Assembly (NCBI RefSeq): GCF_035668035.1
Contig: NZ_JAYMYJ010000106.1
Span: 1-64,000, forward strand
From: Thiothrix phosphatis
GTDB taxonomy: Bacteria > Pseudomonadota > Gammaproteobacteria > Thiotrichales > Thiotrichaceae
DNA: 64,000 nt
Direction of reading: 5' to 3'
Below, piece by piece: positions 17,332-26,333 of the stretch. Both the position numbers and the translations under genes were made by a program. A model generated the notes under the pieces. The model did not search any database. It saw nothing but the letters and a program-made list of their open reading frames with translations, and was not told the origin of the DNA. Position 1 is the stretch's first letter; each line of letters begins with the position of its first letter.

Positions 17332-18513
17332 ATGGCTTTCATCAAGCTGACCGACCTGGACCTGAAAGGCAAACGTGTCCTGATCCGTTCCGACCTGAAC
17401 GTGCCTGTCAAAGAGGGCAAGGTCACATCCGACGCACGCATCACCGCCTCCCTGCCCACCTTCAAATTCGCCCTGGAAGCAGGCGCGAAAGTGATGGTCA
17501 TGTCCCATTTGGGCCGCCCGGTTGAAGGCGAGTATGACGAACAGTTCTCGCTGGCGCCGGTCGCCGCCGACCTGTCCGCCAAGCTGGGCAAGGAAGTCCG
17601 TCTGGTGAAAGACTACCTGGAAAGCGCGCCGGACGTTGCCGAAGGCGAACTGGTGTTGCTGGAAAACGTCCGCTTCAACAAGGGCGAAAAGAAAGACAAC
17701 GAAGAGCTGGCAAAGAAATATGCCGCCCTGTGTGATGTGTTCGTCATGGATGCTTTCGGTACGGCCCACCGTGCCCAAGCCTCCACCCACGGCGTGGGCG
17801 TCAATGCGCCGGTCGCCGCTGCGGGCATCCTGCTGAGTAACGAGTTGGATGCGCTGGCGCAAGCGCTGGCCAATCCTGCCCGCCCGATGGTGGCGATTGT
17901 GGGCGGCTCCAAAGTTTCCACCAAACTGACGGTGCTGGAAGCGCTTGCCGAGAAAGTTGACCAACTGGTGGTTGGTGGCGGCATTGCCAACACCTTCCTG
18001 AAAGCCTCTGGCAAGAACGTCGGCAAATCCTTGTGCGAAGACGACCTGGTTCCAACCGCGCAGGCGCTGATGGAAAAAATGGCTGCCCGTGGTGCCAGCA
18101 TCCCAGTTGCGGTTGATGTGGTCTGCGGCAAGAATTTCTCCGCCGACGAACCGGCTGTGCTGAAAGACGCTGGCGATGTGGCTGATGACGACATGATTTT
18201 CGACATCGGCCCCAAATCCGCGCAGGAACTGGCTGACATTATCGCCAAGGCTGGCACCATCGTGTGGAATGGCCCGGTTGGCGTCTTCGAATTCGACCAA
18301 TTCGGCGCAGGCACCAAAACCGTTTCCATGGCGATTGCCAACGCGGATGGTTTCTCGCTGGCTGGTGGTGGCGACACGATCGCTGCCATCCAGAAATACG
18401 ACATCTACGACAAGGTGTCTTACATCTCCACCGCTGGTGGCGCGTTCCTCGAATACCTGGAAGGCAAAACACTGCCTGCGGTAGCCATGCTGGAAGCGCG
18501 CGCCAAAGCCTAG
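17332..18513 (+). CDS. pgk: Phosphoglycerate kinase
   Basis: This encodes 393 residues, the usual size. It transfers phosphate between 1,3-bisphosphoglycerate and ADP, or the reverse during carbon fixation. Visible are Arg-Ser-Asp-Leu-Asn-Val-Pro, Met-Ser-His-Leu-Gly-Arg-Pro, Leu-Leu-Glu-Asn-Val-Arg-Phe and the nucleotide-site Gly-Gly-Gly-Asp-Thr near the end. GAGGAG precedes the ATG. It is third in the tkt-gap-pgk-pyk-fba run. Confidence 0.97.
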   Translation: MAFIKLTDLDLKGKRVLIRSDLNVPVKEGKVTSDARITASLPTFKFALEAGAKVMVMSHLGRPVEGEYDEQFSLAPVAADLSAKLGKEVRLVKDYLESAPDVAEGELVLLENVRFNKGEKKDNEELAKKYAALCDVFVMDAFGTAHRAQASTHGVGVNAPVAAAGILLSNELDALAQALANPARPMVAIVGGSKVSTKLTVLEALAEKVDQLVVGGGIANTFLKASGKNVGKSLCEDDLVPTAQALMEKMAARGASIPVAVDVVCGKNFSADEPAVLKDAGDVADDDMIFDIGPKSAQELADIIAKAGTIVWNGPVGVFEFDQFGAGTKTVSMAIANADGFSLAGGGDTIAAIQKYDIYDKVSYISTAGGAFLEYLEGKTLPAVAMLEARAKA

Positions 18514-18522
18514 GCGTCGTTG

Positions 18523-18547
18523 TCTGGGGCCGCGTGGCGGCCTCAGA
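18523..18547 (+). terminator. Hairpin between pgk and pyk
   Basis: TCTGGGGCCGC pairs with GCGGCCTCAGA (one G-U) over GTG, 9 bp after the pgk stop. Only a weak T-rich tail follows, so it may act as a partial terminator. Confidence 0.5.
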
Positions 18548-18614
18548 TTCCTGATACAAACGCCATAAAATAAGCATAAACTAGCAACATCGGCACACAG
18601 TTATAGGTGCAATA

Positions 18615-20057
18615 GTGAGAAGGACAAAAATTGTAGCCACATTGGGGCCTGCCACAAGCACACCGGAAGCCATCGACGCCGTTATCCGGGCGGGGGTGGA
18701 CGTTGTGCGACTCAATTTTTCCCATGGTTCCCATGCAGAACATGCCGCCCGCGCCGAACTGGTGCGTTCCCTGGCGCATAAAGCCGGGAGGGTGGTTGGC
18801 ATCCTCGGCGATTTGCAAGGGCCAAAACTGCGCATCGCCCGCTTCAAGGACGGCAAAATCACCCTCAAGCCGGGCGACCCTTTCATTCTGGACGCAGATA
18901 TGGCGAATGACGCAGGCGACCAGCACAGGGTCGGCCTGGGTTACAAGGAACTGGTTGATGACGTCAGGCCGGGTGATGAGCTATGGCTGGATGACGGGCG
19001 CATCGTCCTGGAAATCCAGTCCATCCAGGGCCATGAAATCCACACCCGCGCCATCAACGGCGGCGTCCTGTCCAACAACAAGGGACTGAACCGCCGGGGT
19101 GGGGGCCTGAGCGCCGCCGCCCTGACCGACAAGGACAAGGAAGACATCGCCGCTGCCGCCAGCATCAATGTGGATTTTCTGGCGGTGTCGTTTCCGCGCA
19201 GCGCGGGCGACATCCATGAAGCCCGCCGCTTGGCGGTGGAGGCAGGCTGCAAGGCCGCCATCGTCGCCAAGATGGAGCGCGCTGAAACCATGGAAGAAGC
19301 CATCCGCGACGAAATCATCCTGGCTTCCGACGCCATCATGATTGCGCGTGGCGACCTGGGGGTGGAAATCGGCGACGCCAAACTGCCGCGCGCGCAGAAA
19401 TGCCTGATCAGCCGCGCCCGCACCCTTAACCGCGCCGTCATCACCGCCACCCAGATGATGGAAACCATGACCGAAAACCCCATCCCCACCCGGGCGGAGG
19501 TGTTCGACGTGGCGAACGCCGTCATTGACGGCACCGACGCGGTGATGCTCTCGGGTGAAACCGCCACCGGCAGGCACCCAGCGCTGGTGGTCAGCACCAT
19601 GTCGGCGATTTGTGCGGAGGCGGAAACCTCCAACGAAGTCCGCGTCTCCAGCCACCGTATGGAAGACCGCTTCGAACGCATCGATGAAGGCATTGCGATG
19701 GCCACCATGTACACCGCCAACCACATGGGCGTGCGGGCGATCGCCGCACTGACGGAATCCGGCGCCACCCCGTTGTGGATGTCGCGCATCAGTTCCGGCA
19801 TCCCGGTTTACGCGCTGACTTCCACCGATGAAGCCGCCCGCAGGGTCAGCCTGTACCGAGGTGTTTACCCGGTAAAATTGCATGACCCCCTCAAAGATCC
19901 CAAAATAGCCAATCGCCAAGCGGTTGAGCTGATGATTGCCGCAGGGATTGTCGAGGAAGGCGATCTGGTCATCATCACCAAGGGCGACCTGATGGGGATC
20001 AAGGGAGGCACCAACCAAATGAAGATGCTGCGGGTTGGCGAACACCAGAATGGCTAA
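18615..20057 (+). CDS. pyk: Pyruvate kinase
   Basis: This encodes 480 residues, the length of bacterial PykA-type enzymes. It converts phosphoenolpyruvate and ADP to pyruvate and ATP. The N-terminus Arg-Arg-Thr-Lys-Ile-Val-Ala-Thr-Leu-Gly-Pro is canonical and needs the GTG at 18615 as start; no ATG gives it. Active-site Lys-Met-Glu-Arg-Ala-Glu and Met-Ile-Ala-Arg-Gly-Asp-Leu-Gly-Val-Glu are present. Its placement between pgk and fba fits a combined glycolysis/gluconeogenesis operon. Confidence 0.96.
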   Translation: MRRTKIVATLGPATSTPEAIDAVIRAGVDVVRLNFSHGSHAEHAARAELVRSLAHKAGRVVGILGDLQGPKLRIARFKDGKITLKPGDPFILDADMANDAGDQHRVGLGYKELVDDVRPGDELWLDDGRIVLEIQSIQGHEIHTRAINGGVLSNNKGLNRRGGGLSAAALTDKDKEDIAAAASINVDFLAVSFPRSAGDIHEARRLAVEAGCKAAIVAKMERAETMEEAIRDEIILASDAIMIARGDLGVEIGDAKLPRAQKCLISRARTLNRAVITATQMMETMTENPIPTRAEVFDVANAVIDGTDAVMLSGETATGRHPALVVSTMSAICAEAETSNEVRVSSHRMEDRFERIDEGIAMATMYTANHMGVRAIAALTESGATPLWMSRISSGIPVYALTSTDEAARRVSLYRGVYPVKLHDPLKDPKIANRQAVELMIAAGIVEEGDLVIITKGDLMGIKGGTNQMKMLRVGEHQNG

Positions 20058-20097
20058 GGCCATCAATATAGTTAACTAAACATTTGAGGAGAACGAT

Positions 20098-21162
20098 ATG
20101 GCCCTGATTTCAATGCGTCAGTTGTTGGATCATGCCGCCGAACACGGCTACGGCATGCCAGCATTCAACGTCAACAACATGGAGCAGGTTCACGCCATCA
20201 TGCAGGCTGCCGCTGCGACCAACTCACCCGTCATTATGCAAGGTTCTGCTGGTGCCCGTTCCTATGCAGGCGAACCGTTCCTGCGCCACCTGATCATGGC
20301 TGCGGTTGAAATGTACCCACACATCCCGGTGTGCATGCACCAGGATCACGGTGCCGAGCCAGCGGTTTGCTTCCGTTCCATCCAATCCGGCTTCACCTCC
20401 GTCATGATGGACGGCTCCCTGCAAGCGGATGGCAAAACACCTTCCAGCTACGAATACAACGTCGAGGTCACCCGCAAGGTGGTTGAACTGGCGCATGCCT
20501 GCGGCGTGTCCGTGGAAGGCGAACTGGGCTGCCTGGGTTCCCTGGAAACCGGCATGATGGGCGAGGAAGACGGCCACGGCGCGGAAGGCGTGCTGGACCA
20601 TTCCCAATTGCTGACCGACCCGGAAGAAGCGGCGGACTTCGTCAAGAAAACGGGCGTTGATGCGCTGGCAATTGCCATCGGCACTTCCCACGGCGCGTAC
20701 AAGTTCACCCAGAAACCTTCCGGCAAGGTGCTGCGCATCGACCGCGTGAAGGAAATCCATGCGCGCATCCCTAGCGTCCATCTGGTCATGCACGGTTCTT
20801 CTTCCGTCCCACAGGACTGGCTGGAAATCATCAACAACTACGGCGGCGACATGGGCCAGACCTACGGCGTGCCGGTCGAGGAAATCGTCGAAGGCATCAA
20901 GCACGGTGTGCGCAAGGTCAACATCGACACCGACCTGCGGATGGCCTCCACCGGCTCTATCCGCCGCCACATGGCCGAAAACCGCTCCAACTTTGACCCG
21001 CGCAAATACCTGAAAGAATCCACCAAAGGCATGACGGAAATCTGCAAGGCACGTTACGAAGCCTTCGGTTGCGCAGGCATGGCGGATAAGGTCAAGCCTG
21101 TTTCCTTGGAAGCCATGTTCAAGCGTTACGGTTCCGGCGAACTGGACCCGCACGTTTCCTAA
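20098..21162 (+). CDS. fba: Class II fructose-bisphosphate aldolase, Calvin-cycle subtype
   Basis: This is a 354-residue zinc aldolase. It cleaves or forms fructose-1,6-bisphosphate, and the same subtype makes sedoheptulose-1,7-bisphosphate in the Calvin cycle. The pattern Pro-Ala-Phe-Asn-Val-Asn-Asn-Met-Glu near the start and Met-His-Gln-Asp-His-Gly place it in the form common with cbb genes. Gly-Thr-Ser-His-Gly-Ala-Tyr-Lys carries a metal-ligand His. GAGGAGAACGAT precedes the ATG. An intrinsic terminator closes the gene. No RuBisCO is in the window, so an autotrophic role is inferred. Confidence 0.95.
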   Translation: MALISMRQLLDHAAEHGYGMPAFNVNNMEQVHAIMQAAAATNSPVIMQGSAGARSYAGEPFLRHLIMAAVEMYPHIPVCMHQDHGAEPAVCFRSIQSGFTSVMMDGSLQADGKTPSSYEYNVEVTRKVVELAHACGVSVEGELGCLGSLETGMMGEEDGHGAEGVLDHSQLLTDPEEAADFVKKTGVDALAIAIGTSHGAYKFTQKPSGKVLRIDRVKEIHARIPSVHLVMHGSSSVPQDWLEIINNYGGDMGQTYGVPVEEIVEGIKHGVRKVNIDTDLRMASTGSIRRHMAENRSNFDPRKYLKESTKGMTEICKARYEAFGCAGMADKVKPVSLEAMFKRYGSGELDPHVS

Positions 21163-21187
21163 TCAAAGGCGGATTGCCACCAGTATG

Positions 21188-21211
21188 GAAAGGGAGCTTC
21201 GGCTCCCTTTT
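21188..21211. terminator. Bidirectional intrinsic terminator between fba and the DUF1501 gene
   Basis: GAAAGGGAGC and GCTCCCTTTTC enclose a stable TTCG loop. A-rich and T-rich flanks on both sides suit both convergent genes (fba ends at 21162, DUF1501 at 21219). Confidence 0.9.
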
Positions 21212-21218
21212 CAGTTTG

Positions 21219-22352
21219 TCAGGCAATGAAAGGGATGTCGCTGACGCCCCACGGGCTACTCCGCCGCCACCAGCGCCGCGCCAAGGTTGCATAGACCGAG
21301 CGGAAATCGAGGCTGTTTCTGACATCGCCTGCATCCAGCGCATCCAGATCCGGGTGTACGCCATACATCCCGCCTTTGATGCCACCACCGAGGGCAAAAT
21401 GGGCGGCGGCTGAACCATGGTCTGTGCCCAGGTTGCGGTTTTCCGACGCCCTGCGGCCAAATTCGGAATACGTCACCACCAGCACCTCACCCCACTTGCC
21501 GTGCTGCTGCATCACCTTGCTGAACGCAGCCAGCCCTTCCGCCAGATCGCCCAACAACTTCCGGTGCAGGTTCGGCTGGGAAACATGCGTGTCGAAATTG
21601 CCCAGCCCGACTTTGTACACCGGCATATTGAAATCACTCAGGATCATGCGGGCGACGGCAGCCAAGCCCTCCCCCAATTCGCCGTTGGGGAATTGCTGCT
21701 GGATGCCCTGATTGCTGTTGAGTTGCCGCGCCAGTTCAGCCCCGGCATTCAGCAAGCGTTGCTGGGTTGCCAGAATATGCGCCAGCATCGGGTTGCGGCT
21801 GAAAGCAGGAACGGCGGGCAAAGCACTGATATACGCCGCAAACGCATCAACATTATGCAGGTTGATGGCGTTGAAATGGTTGCCTGCCAGCGGCCCCAGC
21901 TCGTCACCGATGGTCACGCCCTGCAAACGTTGGCTTTGCTCCGGGAACACCTGCGTGACCCAACCCTGCTGGACATTCTGGTCTTCGCTGGCCGTTTCCC
22001 AGGTATGAATCGAGGTGAAATGGGAACGCGCCAGATTTTGGTGGGGAATGCCGATGCCCTGAATCCAGGCCATTTCCCCGTTGCGCCACAGCGGCAGCAA
22101 TGGCTGCATGGCCGGGTGCAAGCCCATGCCATTGCCCAGCGGCAGGATTTGTTGCGCAGGCAAGGCAAGTTGCGGGCGCAAGCGATAATACGCCGCATCC
22201 TGATACGGAACCAGCGTGTTGAGGCTGTCATTGCCACCTTTCAATTCGACCAGCACCACACAGCGCGGTTGCTGGCTGGCTGCGGCTTCAGCAGGCAGTA
22301 ACGGCAGGATGGAAAGCGCGCCAAGGGTTTTCAGAAAATCACGCCGGTTCAT
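21219..22352 (-). CDS. DUF1501 protein with twin-arginine signal
   Basis: This encodes 377 residues. The start Met-Asn-Arg-Arg-Asp-Phe-Leu-Lys is a Tat export signal, followed by a hydrophobic stretch ending in Ala-Glu-Ala-Ala-Ala. The body has Val-Leu-Val-Glu-Leu-Lys-Gly-Gly-Asn-Asp-Ser-Leu-Asn-Thr, a metal-site segment typical of DUF1501, which is related to alkaline phosphatase/sulfatase folds. Thr-Asp-His-Gly-Ser-Ala sits near the C-terminus. It is 10 bp downstream of a DUF1800 gene, a pairing found in very many bacteria. Function is not established; periplasmic or surface location is likely. Confidence 0.85.
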   Translation of the reverse strand: MNRRDFLKTLGALSILPLLPAEAAASQQPRCVVLVELKGGNDSLNTLVPYQDAAYYRLRPQLALPAQQILPLGNGMGLHPAMQPLLPLWRNGEMAWIQGIGIPHQNLARSHFTSIHTWETASEDQNVQQGWVTQVFPEQSQRLQGVTIGDELGPLAGNHFNAINLHNVDAFAAYISALPAVPAFSRNPMLAHILATQQRLLNAGAELARQLNSNQGIQQQFPNGELGEGLAAVARMILSDFNMPVYKVGLGNFDTHVSQPNLHRKLLGDLAEGLAAFSKVMQQHGKWGEVLVVTYSEFGRRASENRNLGTDHGSAAAHFALGGGIKGGMYGVHPDLDALDAGDVRNSLDFRSVYATLARRWWRRSSPWGVSDIPFIA

Positions 22353-22362
22353 AAGTCGTCAC

Positions 22363-23634
22363 TTACTTCAGTTGGTAGGCGGGGTCAAACATCGCGGCCA
22401 GCAAGAACTGCTGCGGGCTATCGCCTGTCAGTGCCTTGACGGGTGACGTCGCCAGCAGCCACTGCGCGATTTGGGCAGCGCTTTGCACCGGCAGCGGGGT
22501 TGGCGGCAGGGTGCGGGTCAGTTGGAACAGGATGCCGTAACGGTCCAGCAGGCTTTGCGTGGTGATCCAGGCTTTGCCGCCTTCCCAGCCTTTGGGCGTA
22601 GGGGGGACGAACGGGTTCTGCCCCAGCTTTTCCGCATACTTCACCAGTTCAGAAGGTGCCACGCCAGGCCAAGGCAAGGCGCGGAACACGCCGGTCAGCA
22701 AGTCCAACGGCGATTTGATCAGCACACCCCGATGCTGTTGCGCCCAGAAAGCCTCGCTCAACAGGACGCTTTCCAGCAGCGTTTTGATGTCATAGCCGGA
22801 ACTGCGGAAAGCGTTTGCCCACTGGCGGGTTTGCGCCTGGTCGTGGCTCTCGGTGCTGACAAAGGCATACCAGCATTTTTCGGCGATATGTTCAGCCGTG
22901 CGGGGGTGCTCCAGCAACGCATCCAGCGCCTGTTCGCCATCCTGCACGCCGCTTTTGCCCAGAAACGGTTGGGTGTTGGGCGCATGGTGCTGGGCATCCA
23001 GCAGGAAACGGTTGCTGTTGCGGTCGACTGTCCAGCCGGTAAAGGCGCAGGCGGCGGCCTTGATGTCGCTTTCCCGGTAATGGCCGGAACCCAGCGTAAA
23101 CAGCTCCAGCAATTCACGGGCGAAATTCTCGTTGGGATGCTGCTTGTAATTCATCGCCCCATCCAGGTAGATGAGCATCGCCGGATCACGGGCGATGGCG
23201 TGCAGCAAGGCGCGGAAATTCCCCAACGCATGTTGGCGGATCAACTGATGTTGTTGCAGCACCAGATTGGGCTGGTTGACCTTGTTGATGGAGGTGGTGA
23301 AATGGTTGTGCCAGAACATCACCATGCGCTCGGCCAGCGGGGTCTGGGTATGCAGCAGGTGTTGCAGCCACCATTGCTTGAGCGCCATCTTGTCACGGTT
23401 GAGCTGCTCGCGGGCTTGCGCCATTTCGCCCTGCTCCAGCATATTTTCCCAGCTTCCCCATGAAGCCAGGGTTGGCGGCTTGGCGGGCATCTGCGGTTCA
23501 GCGGCAAGCAATCGCCTGACTACGGTTTGTGGAGAGGCACCTTGCCATGACTGCATCAGCAGCCACTCCTCGCCAAGGCATGCGCGCACCGCCAGATGCC
23601 GTGCGTCTGGCAGATCAAGACTGGTTGAAATCAT
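22363..23634 (-). CDS. DUF1800 protein, partner of DUF1501
   Basis: This encodes 423 residues. The family signature Arg-Met-Val-Met-Phe-Trp-His-Asn-His-Phe-Thr-Thr-Ser is intact. So are Asn-Glu-Asn-Phe-Ala-Arg-Glu-Leu-Leu-Glu-Leu-Phe-Thr-Leu-Gly and a later Ala-Phe-Thr-Gly-Trp-Thr. No clear signal peptide is visible, so it may travel with its Tat-exported partner. It is upstream of, and almost certainly co-transcribed with, the DUF1501 gene. Function unknown. The 210 bp upstream (23635-23844) are AT-rich and show no gene. Confidence 0.85.
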   Translation of the reverse strand: MISTSLDLPDARHLAVRACLGEEWLLMQSWQGASPQTVVRRLLAAEPQMPAKPPTLASWGSWENMLEQGEMAQAREQLNRDKMALKQWWLQHLLHTQTPLAERMVMFWHNHFTTSINKVNQPNLVLQQHQLIRQHALGNFRALLHAIARDPAMLIYLDGAMNYKQHPNENFARELLELFTLGSGHYRESDIKAAACAFTGWTVDRNSNRFLLDAQHHAPNTQPFLGKSGVQDGEQALDALLEHPRTAEHIAEKCWYAFVSTESHDQAQTRQWANAFRSSGYDIKTLLESVLLSEAFWAQQHRGVLIKSPLDLLTGVFRALPWPGVAPSELVKYAEKLGQNPFVPPTPKGWEGGKAWITTQSLLDRYGILFQLTRTLPPTPLPVQSAAQIAQWLLATSPVKALTGDSPQQFLLAAMFDPAYQLK

Positions 23635-23844
23635 TACAATGAGGGCCCGCTATTAGAAACAATAGTGATGAGCTCACTAAACACTCTTCGCATAATCGAC
23701 ACGTTGTTGCTCAGGGATGCAGCAACAGGTTTTAGTCTACAACATAAACATCGGTTATTTGAATGAATTTACTACAATTTTTGCGGAAAATTTGTAACAG
23801 TTTGTAATCGCTTTCAGACAGTTCCAGTTGCCCACAATAGTGGC

Positions 23845-24780
23845 CTAACGCATGCGCAACACCACATCAGCCAGAGGGTTCTGCTTCAGGGCATCTTGTA
23901 TGGCGCGTTCATGCATGCCATGCCCGCCATTGACCGGCACCAGTTGCAGTTGCGGCAAGGCTGCCGCCAATGTTTCCGCACCAGCAAAGCGGCACACCTG
24001 ATCATGCAGGCCATGTACAAGTATCGTGGGAATATGACGGATGGCTTCCAACCCAGGCAAGACGCCATCTTCAGGCAGGAAAAACTGGTGGGTCGCGTAA
24101 TAGGCATAGACGCGGGTGCGGTTGATCGGCGCTTGCCAGCTTGCCGGATCAGGGTTGAATGAGGATGACGGCACGCCCATGACCGTTGCTTCCCAGGCAT
24201 CCCACGCCAGCGCGTAACGGTAAGCAATTTCCGTACTGGTATGTGGGTTGAGCAGATGGCGGTACAGGCTGTTGGCGGGGTTTTCGCCCTGCCGTGTTTG
24301 CAGCGTTTGCCGCAAAGTTTGATACGCCATTGGAAATTGTCGGGCTACGCCATCTGGTGTGCTGAACCATTCCCAGTCTTCCTGCCGCGCCAGAAATGCA
24401 CCCCGCAACAGCAACCCAAGCACCCGCTGCGGAAAGCGTTTGGCGTATTCCAGCGCCAGTGTTGCGCCCCACGAGCCGCCGTAAATGGCCCAGTGCTCAA
24501 TCTGCAAATGCTGGCGCAGCCGTTCCATATCCTGTAGCAAGGCGTCGGTGCGGTTACCCAATAACCTGCCGCCGGGTGTGGAGCGCCCGCAACCGCGCTG
24601 GTCGAACTGGATAATACGGAACGTGTCCGGCATCAGCAGTGCCGCTTGGGCTGGGCTGCATCCAGAGCCAGGGCCGCCATGTACAAACAACAATGGTATG
24701 CCCTGCGGATTGCCGAATTCCGCGACATACAGCGTATGCCCCTGCGTAACAGGTAAAAAGGTTTCCTGCAAGGCCTTCAT
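23845..24780 (-). CDS. pip: Prolyl iminopeptidase-type alpha/beta hydrolase
   Basis: This encodes 311 residues. It shows the oxyanion segment His-Gly-Gly-Pro-Gly-Ser-Gly-Cys and the catalytic elbow Gly-Gly-Ser-Trp-Gly-Ala-Thr-Leu. Asp-Gln-Arg-Gly-Cys-Gly-Arg-Ser and a late Gly-Gly-His-Gly complete the proline iminopeptidase pattern (peptidase S33). It removes N-terminal proline from peptides, although paralogues hydrolyse esters. It overlaps the upstream ABC ATPase gene by 4 bp (ATGA), so it is translationally coupled to the alcohol-island operon. A role in PQQ processing would be speculation; no PqqF-type protease is visible elsewhere in the window. Confidence 0.87.
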   Translation of the reverse strand: MKALQETFLPVTQGHTLYVAEFGNPQGIPLLFVHGGPGSGCSPAQAALLMPDTFRIIQFDQRGCGRSTPGGRLLGNRTDALLQDMERLRQHLQIEHWAIYGGSWGATLALEYAKRFPQRVLGLLLRGAFLARQEDWEWFSTPDGVARQFPMAYQTLRQTLQTRQGENPANSLYRHLLNPHTSTEIAYRYALAWDAWEATVMGVPSSSFNPDPASWQAPINRTRVYAYYATHQFFLPEDGVLPGLEAIRHIPTILVHGLHDQVCRFAGAETLAAALPQLQLVPVNGGHGMHERAIQDALKQNPLADVVLRMR

Positions 24781-25577
24781 AGTGCTACCGGCGTCTGGCC
24801 TGTCGGCGCTTGCCCTGAAAGCGACGTGTCAGCGTGTTTGCTGCCTGCGGAATCGCCTGAAAGCTGGAAGAACGCTTCCAGTAAGGAGAAGGTGTTGGTT
24901 TGCGCCATCAAAGCGCTGGGCGCGGCCTGCGCTAGTAGTCTGCCTTTGTGCATGACCAGCACCTGATCGGCTTGCTCGGCTTCGTCGATCAGATGGGTCG
25001 CCCACAACACACACAGGTTTTTCTCACGGCACAGGCGATGAACGTAAGCCAGCAGCGAGGCGCGTGAGGCAGGGTCGAGCCCCACTGTGGCTTCGTCCAT
25101 CAATAACAGTTTTGGCCCGGTCAGCAGCGCACGCGCCAGTTCCACCTTGCGCCGGTTACCGCCGCTTAAGTTTCGGCAGGGGCTGGTGGCGGCATCCGTC
25201 AGTTCCAGTTGCGCCAGTTCTGCGGTGCTGCGTGCGCGGATTTCCGCCTTGCGCATACCGTGCAGCCGCCCATAGAAATCCAGGTTGGCCTGCACGCTCA
25301 AATCCAGATCCAACGCAGGCTGCTGGAAGACGACGCCCATCTGCGCCAGTGCTTGCGGCAGGTTCCGGCGGATACTGGCACCGTTAAGGCGGATGTCTCC
25401 CGCGTCAGGTGCAAACAGCCCGGTCAGCAACTGAAACAGGGTGCTTTTGCCTGCACCGTTCGGCCCCAGCAAGGCGTGAAAACCGCTGTCCAGTTGGAAG
25501 CTGACCTGATTTACCGCACACAATGCGCCGTAATGTTTGCTGACGGCTTCGACGGAAAGGATGGGCGTTTCAGGCAT
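24777..25577 (-). CDS. ABC transporter ATPase of the PQQ-dependent alcohol dehydrogenase system
   Basis: This encodes 266 residues. Walker A is Gly-Pro-Asn-Gly-Ala-Gly-Lys-Ser-Thr, the signature Leu-Ser-Gly-Gly-Asn-Arg-Arg-Lys-Val, and Walker B Leu-Leu-Met-Asp-Glu-Ala. The D-loop Gly-Leu-Asp-Pro-Ala-Ser follows. It is an ABC-2-type (export or unusual uptake) ATPase, and in quinoprotein alcohol loci a close family member sits beside an ABC-2 permease and a periplasmic binding protein. Here the likely permease (33811-34614) and binding protein (37128-38348) are 8-12 kb away, separated by apparent insertions. It lies behind the diheme cytochrome and ahead of pip in one leftward unit. Confidence 0.85.
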   Translation of the reverse strand: MPETPILSVEAVSKHYGALCAVNQVSFQLDSGFHALLGPNGAGKSTLFQLLTGLFAPDAGDIRLNGASIRRNLPQALAQMGVVFQQPALDLDLSVQANLDFYGRLHGMRKAEIRARSTAELAQLELTDAATSPCRNLSGGNRRKVELARALLTGPKLLLMDEATVGLDPASRASLLAYVHRLCREKNLCVLWATHLIDEAEQADQVLVMHKGRLLAQAAPSALMAQTNTFSLLEAFFQLSGDSAGSKHADTSLSGQAPTGQTPVAL

Positions 25578-25622
25578 GACAACTCGCTTGCTGATGACAG
25601 GGGTGTCTGCATGGTGACACGC

Positions 25623-26291
25623 TTACAAGGTCAGAATCCAGTTGACCAGTGTTTCCGCATCCTGTTGGCTGAGTCCCGGATTCGGTGGCATGAAACGCAT
25701 ATTGGTGTCAGGCCATTTCTTTTCCTTGTCGACCGTGCCGTGCATGATGGAATCCAGCAGGGTGGCCTTGGCGTTTTCTGCCTCTTTGTAACGCGCGGCA
25801 ACTTCGTGGAATGGCGGAGCCAGTGGCATGAAATGGCTGTCGTTTTCCTTGCTGATACCGTGGCAGGCGATACAGCCATTCTGGGCGGCCAGCGTGAGCA
25901 TGCCTTCGCGGGTAATGACTTCTTCCGGCACGGCATCTTTCTTGATGGAAAGCACCCATTCGGCCAGCTTGGTGGCCTCTTCCGGTGTCACGTTCACATT
26001 GGGCGGCATGAAACGCATATTCACTTTGCCTTCCCAGTCCTGCGGGGTATCGACCGTGCCTTTGAGGATGCGTTGCGCCAGATAGGCCGCCGCATCCGGC
26101 TGGTTTTTGAAGCGTTCGGCAATGTCGGCATAGGCAGGTGCCAGCGGTACCGCCGGGCCGGTTTTGGTCTGTACGGAGTGGCAGATGAAACAACCTTTCT
26201 GGGTGGCTGTATCCAGCATATTGTCTGCGGCCTGAACATTTGCCCCCAGCCCCAGCAGGCTTGCCAATACCATGATTTTCAAACGCTTCAT
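25623..26291 (-). CDS. Exported diheme cytochrome c (two tandem monoheme domains)
   Basis: This encodes 222 residues with a Sec signal ending near Asn-Val-Gln-Ala-Ala. Two CXXCH sites, Cys34-Phe-Ile-Cys-His and Cys140-Ile-Ala-Cys-His, each belong to a domain ending in the same Asn-Met-Arg-Phe-Met-Pro-Pro-Asn Met-ligand segment. The protein is therefore an internal duplication. It should shuttle electrons in the periplasm, plausibly from the quinoprotein. The start is the ATG at 26291, with GGAGAG seven bases upstream; a TTG at 26297 is possible. A GGTTGG tandem site with a -10 (TAGGCT) lies upstream, inside the end of the preceding ATPase gene. Confidence 0.9.
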   Translation of the reverse strand: MKRLKIMVLASLLGLGANVQAADNMLDTATQKGCFICHSVQTKTGPAVPLAPAYADIAERFKNQPDAAAYLAQRILKGTVDTPQDWEGKVNMRFMPPNVNVTPEEATKLAEWVLSIKKDAVPEEVITREGMLTLAAQNGCIACHGISKENDSHFMPLAPPFHEVAARYKEAENAKATLLDSIMHGTVDKEKKWPDTNMRFMPPNPGLSQQDAETLVNWILTL

Positions 26292-26333
26292 CGTCAATCT
26301 CTCCTGTTAATGCCAGTGCGTCTGTAGGCAAGC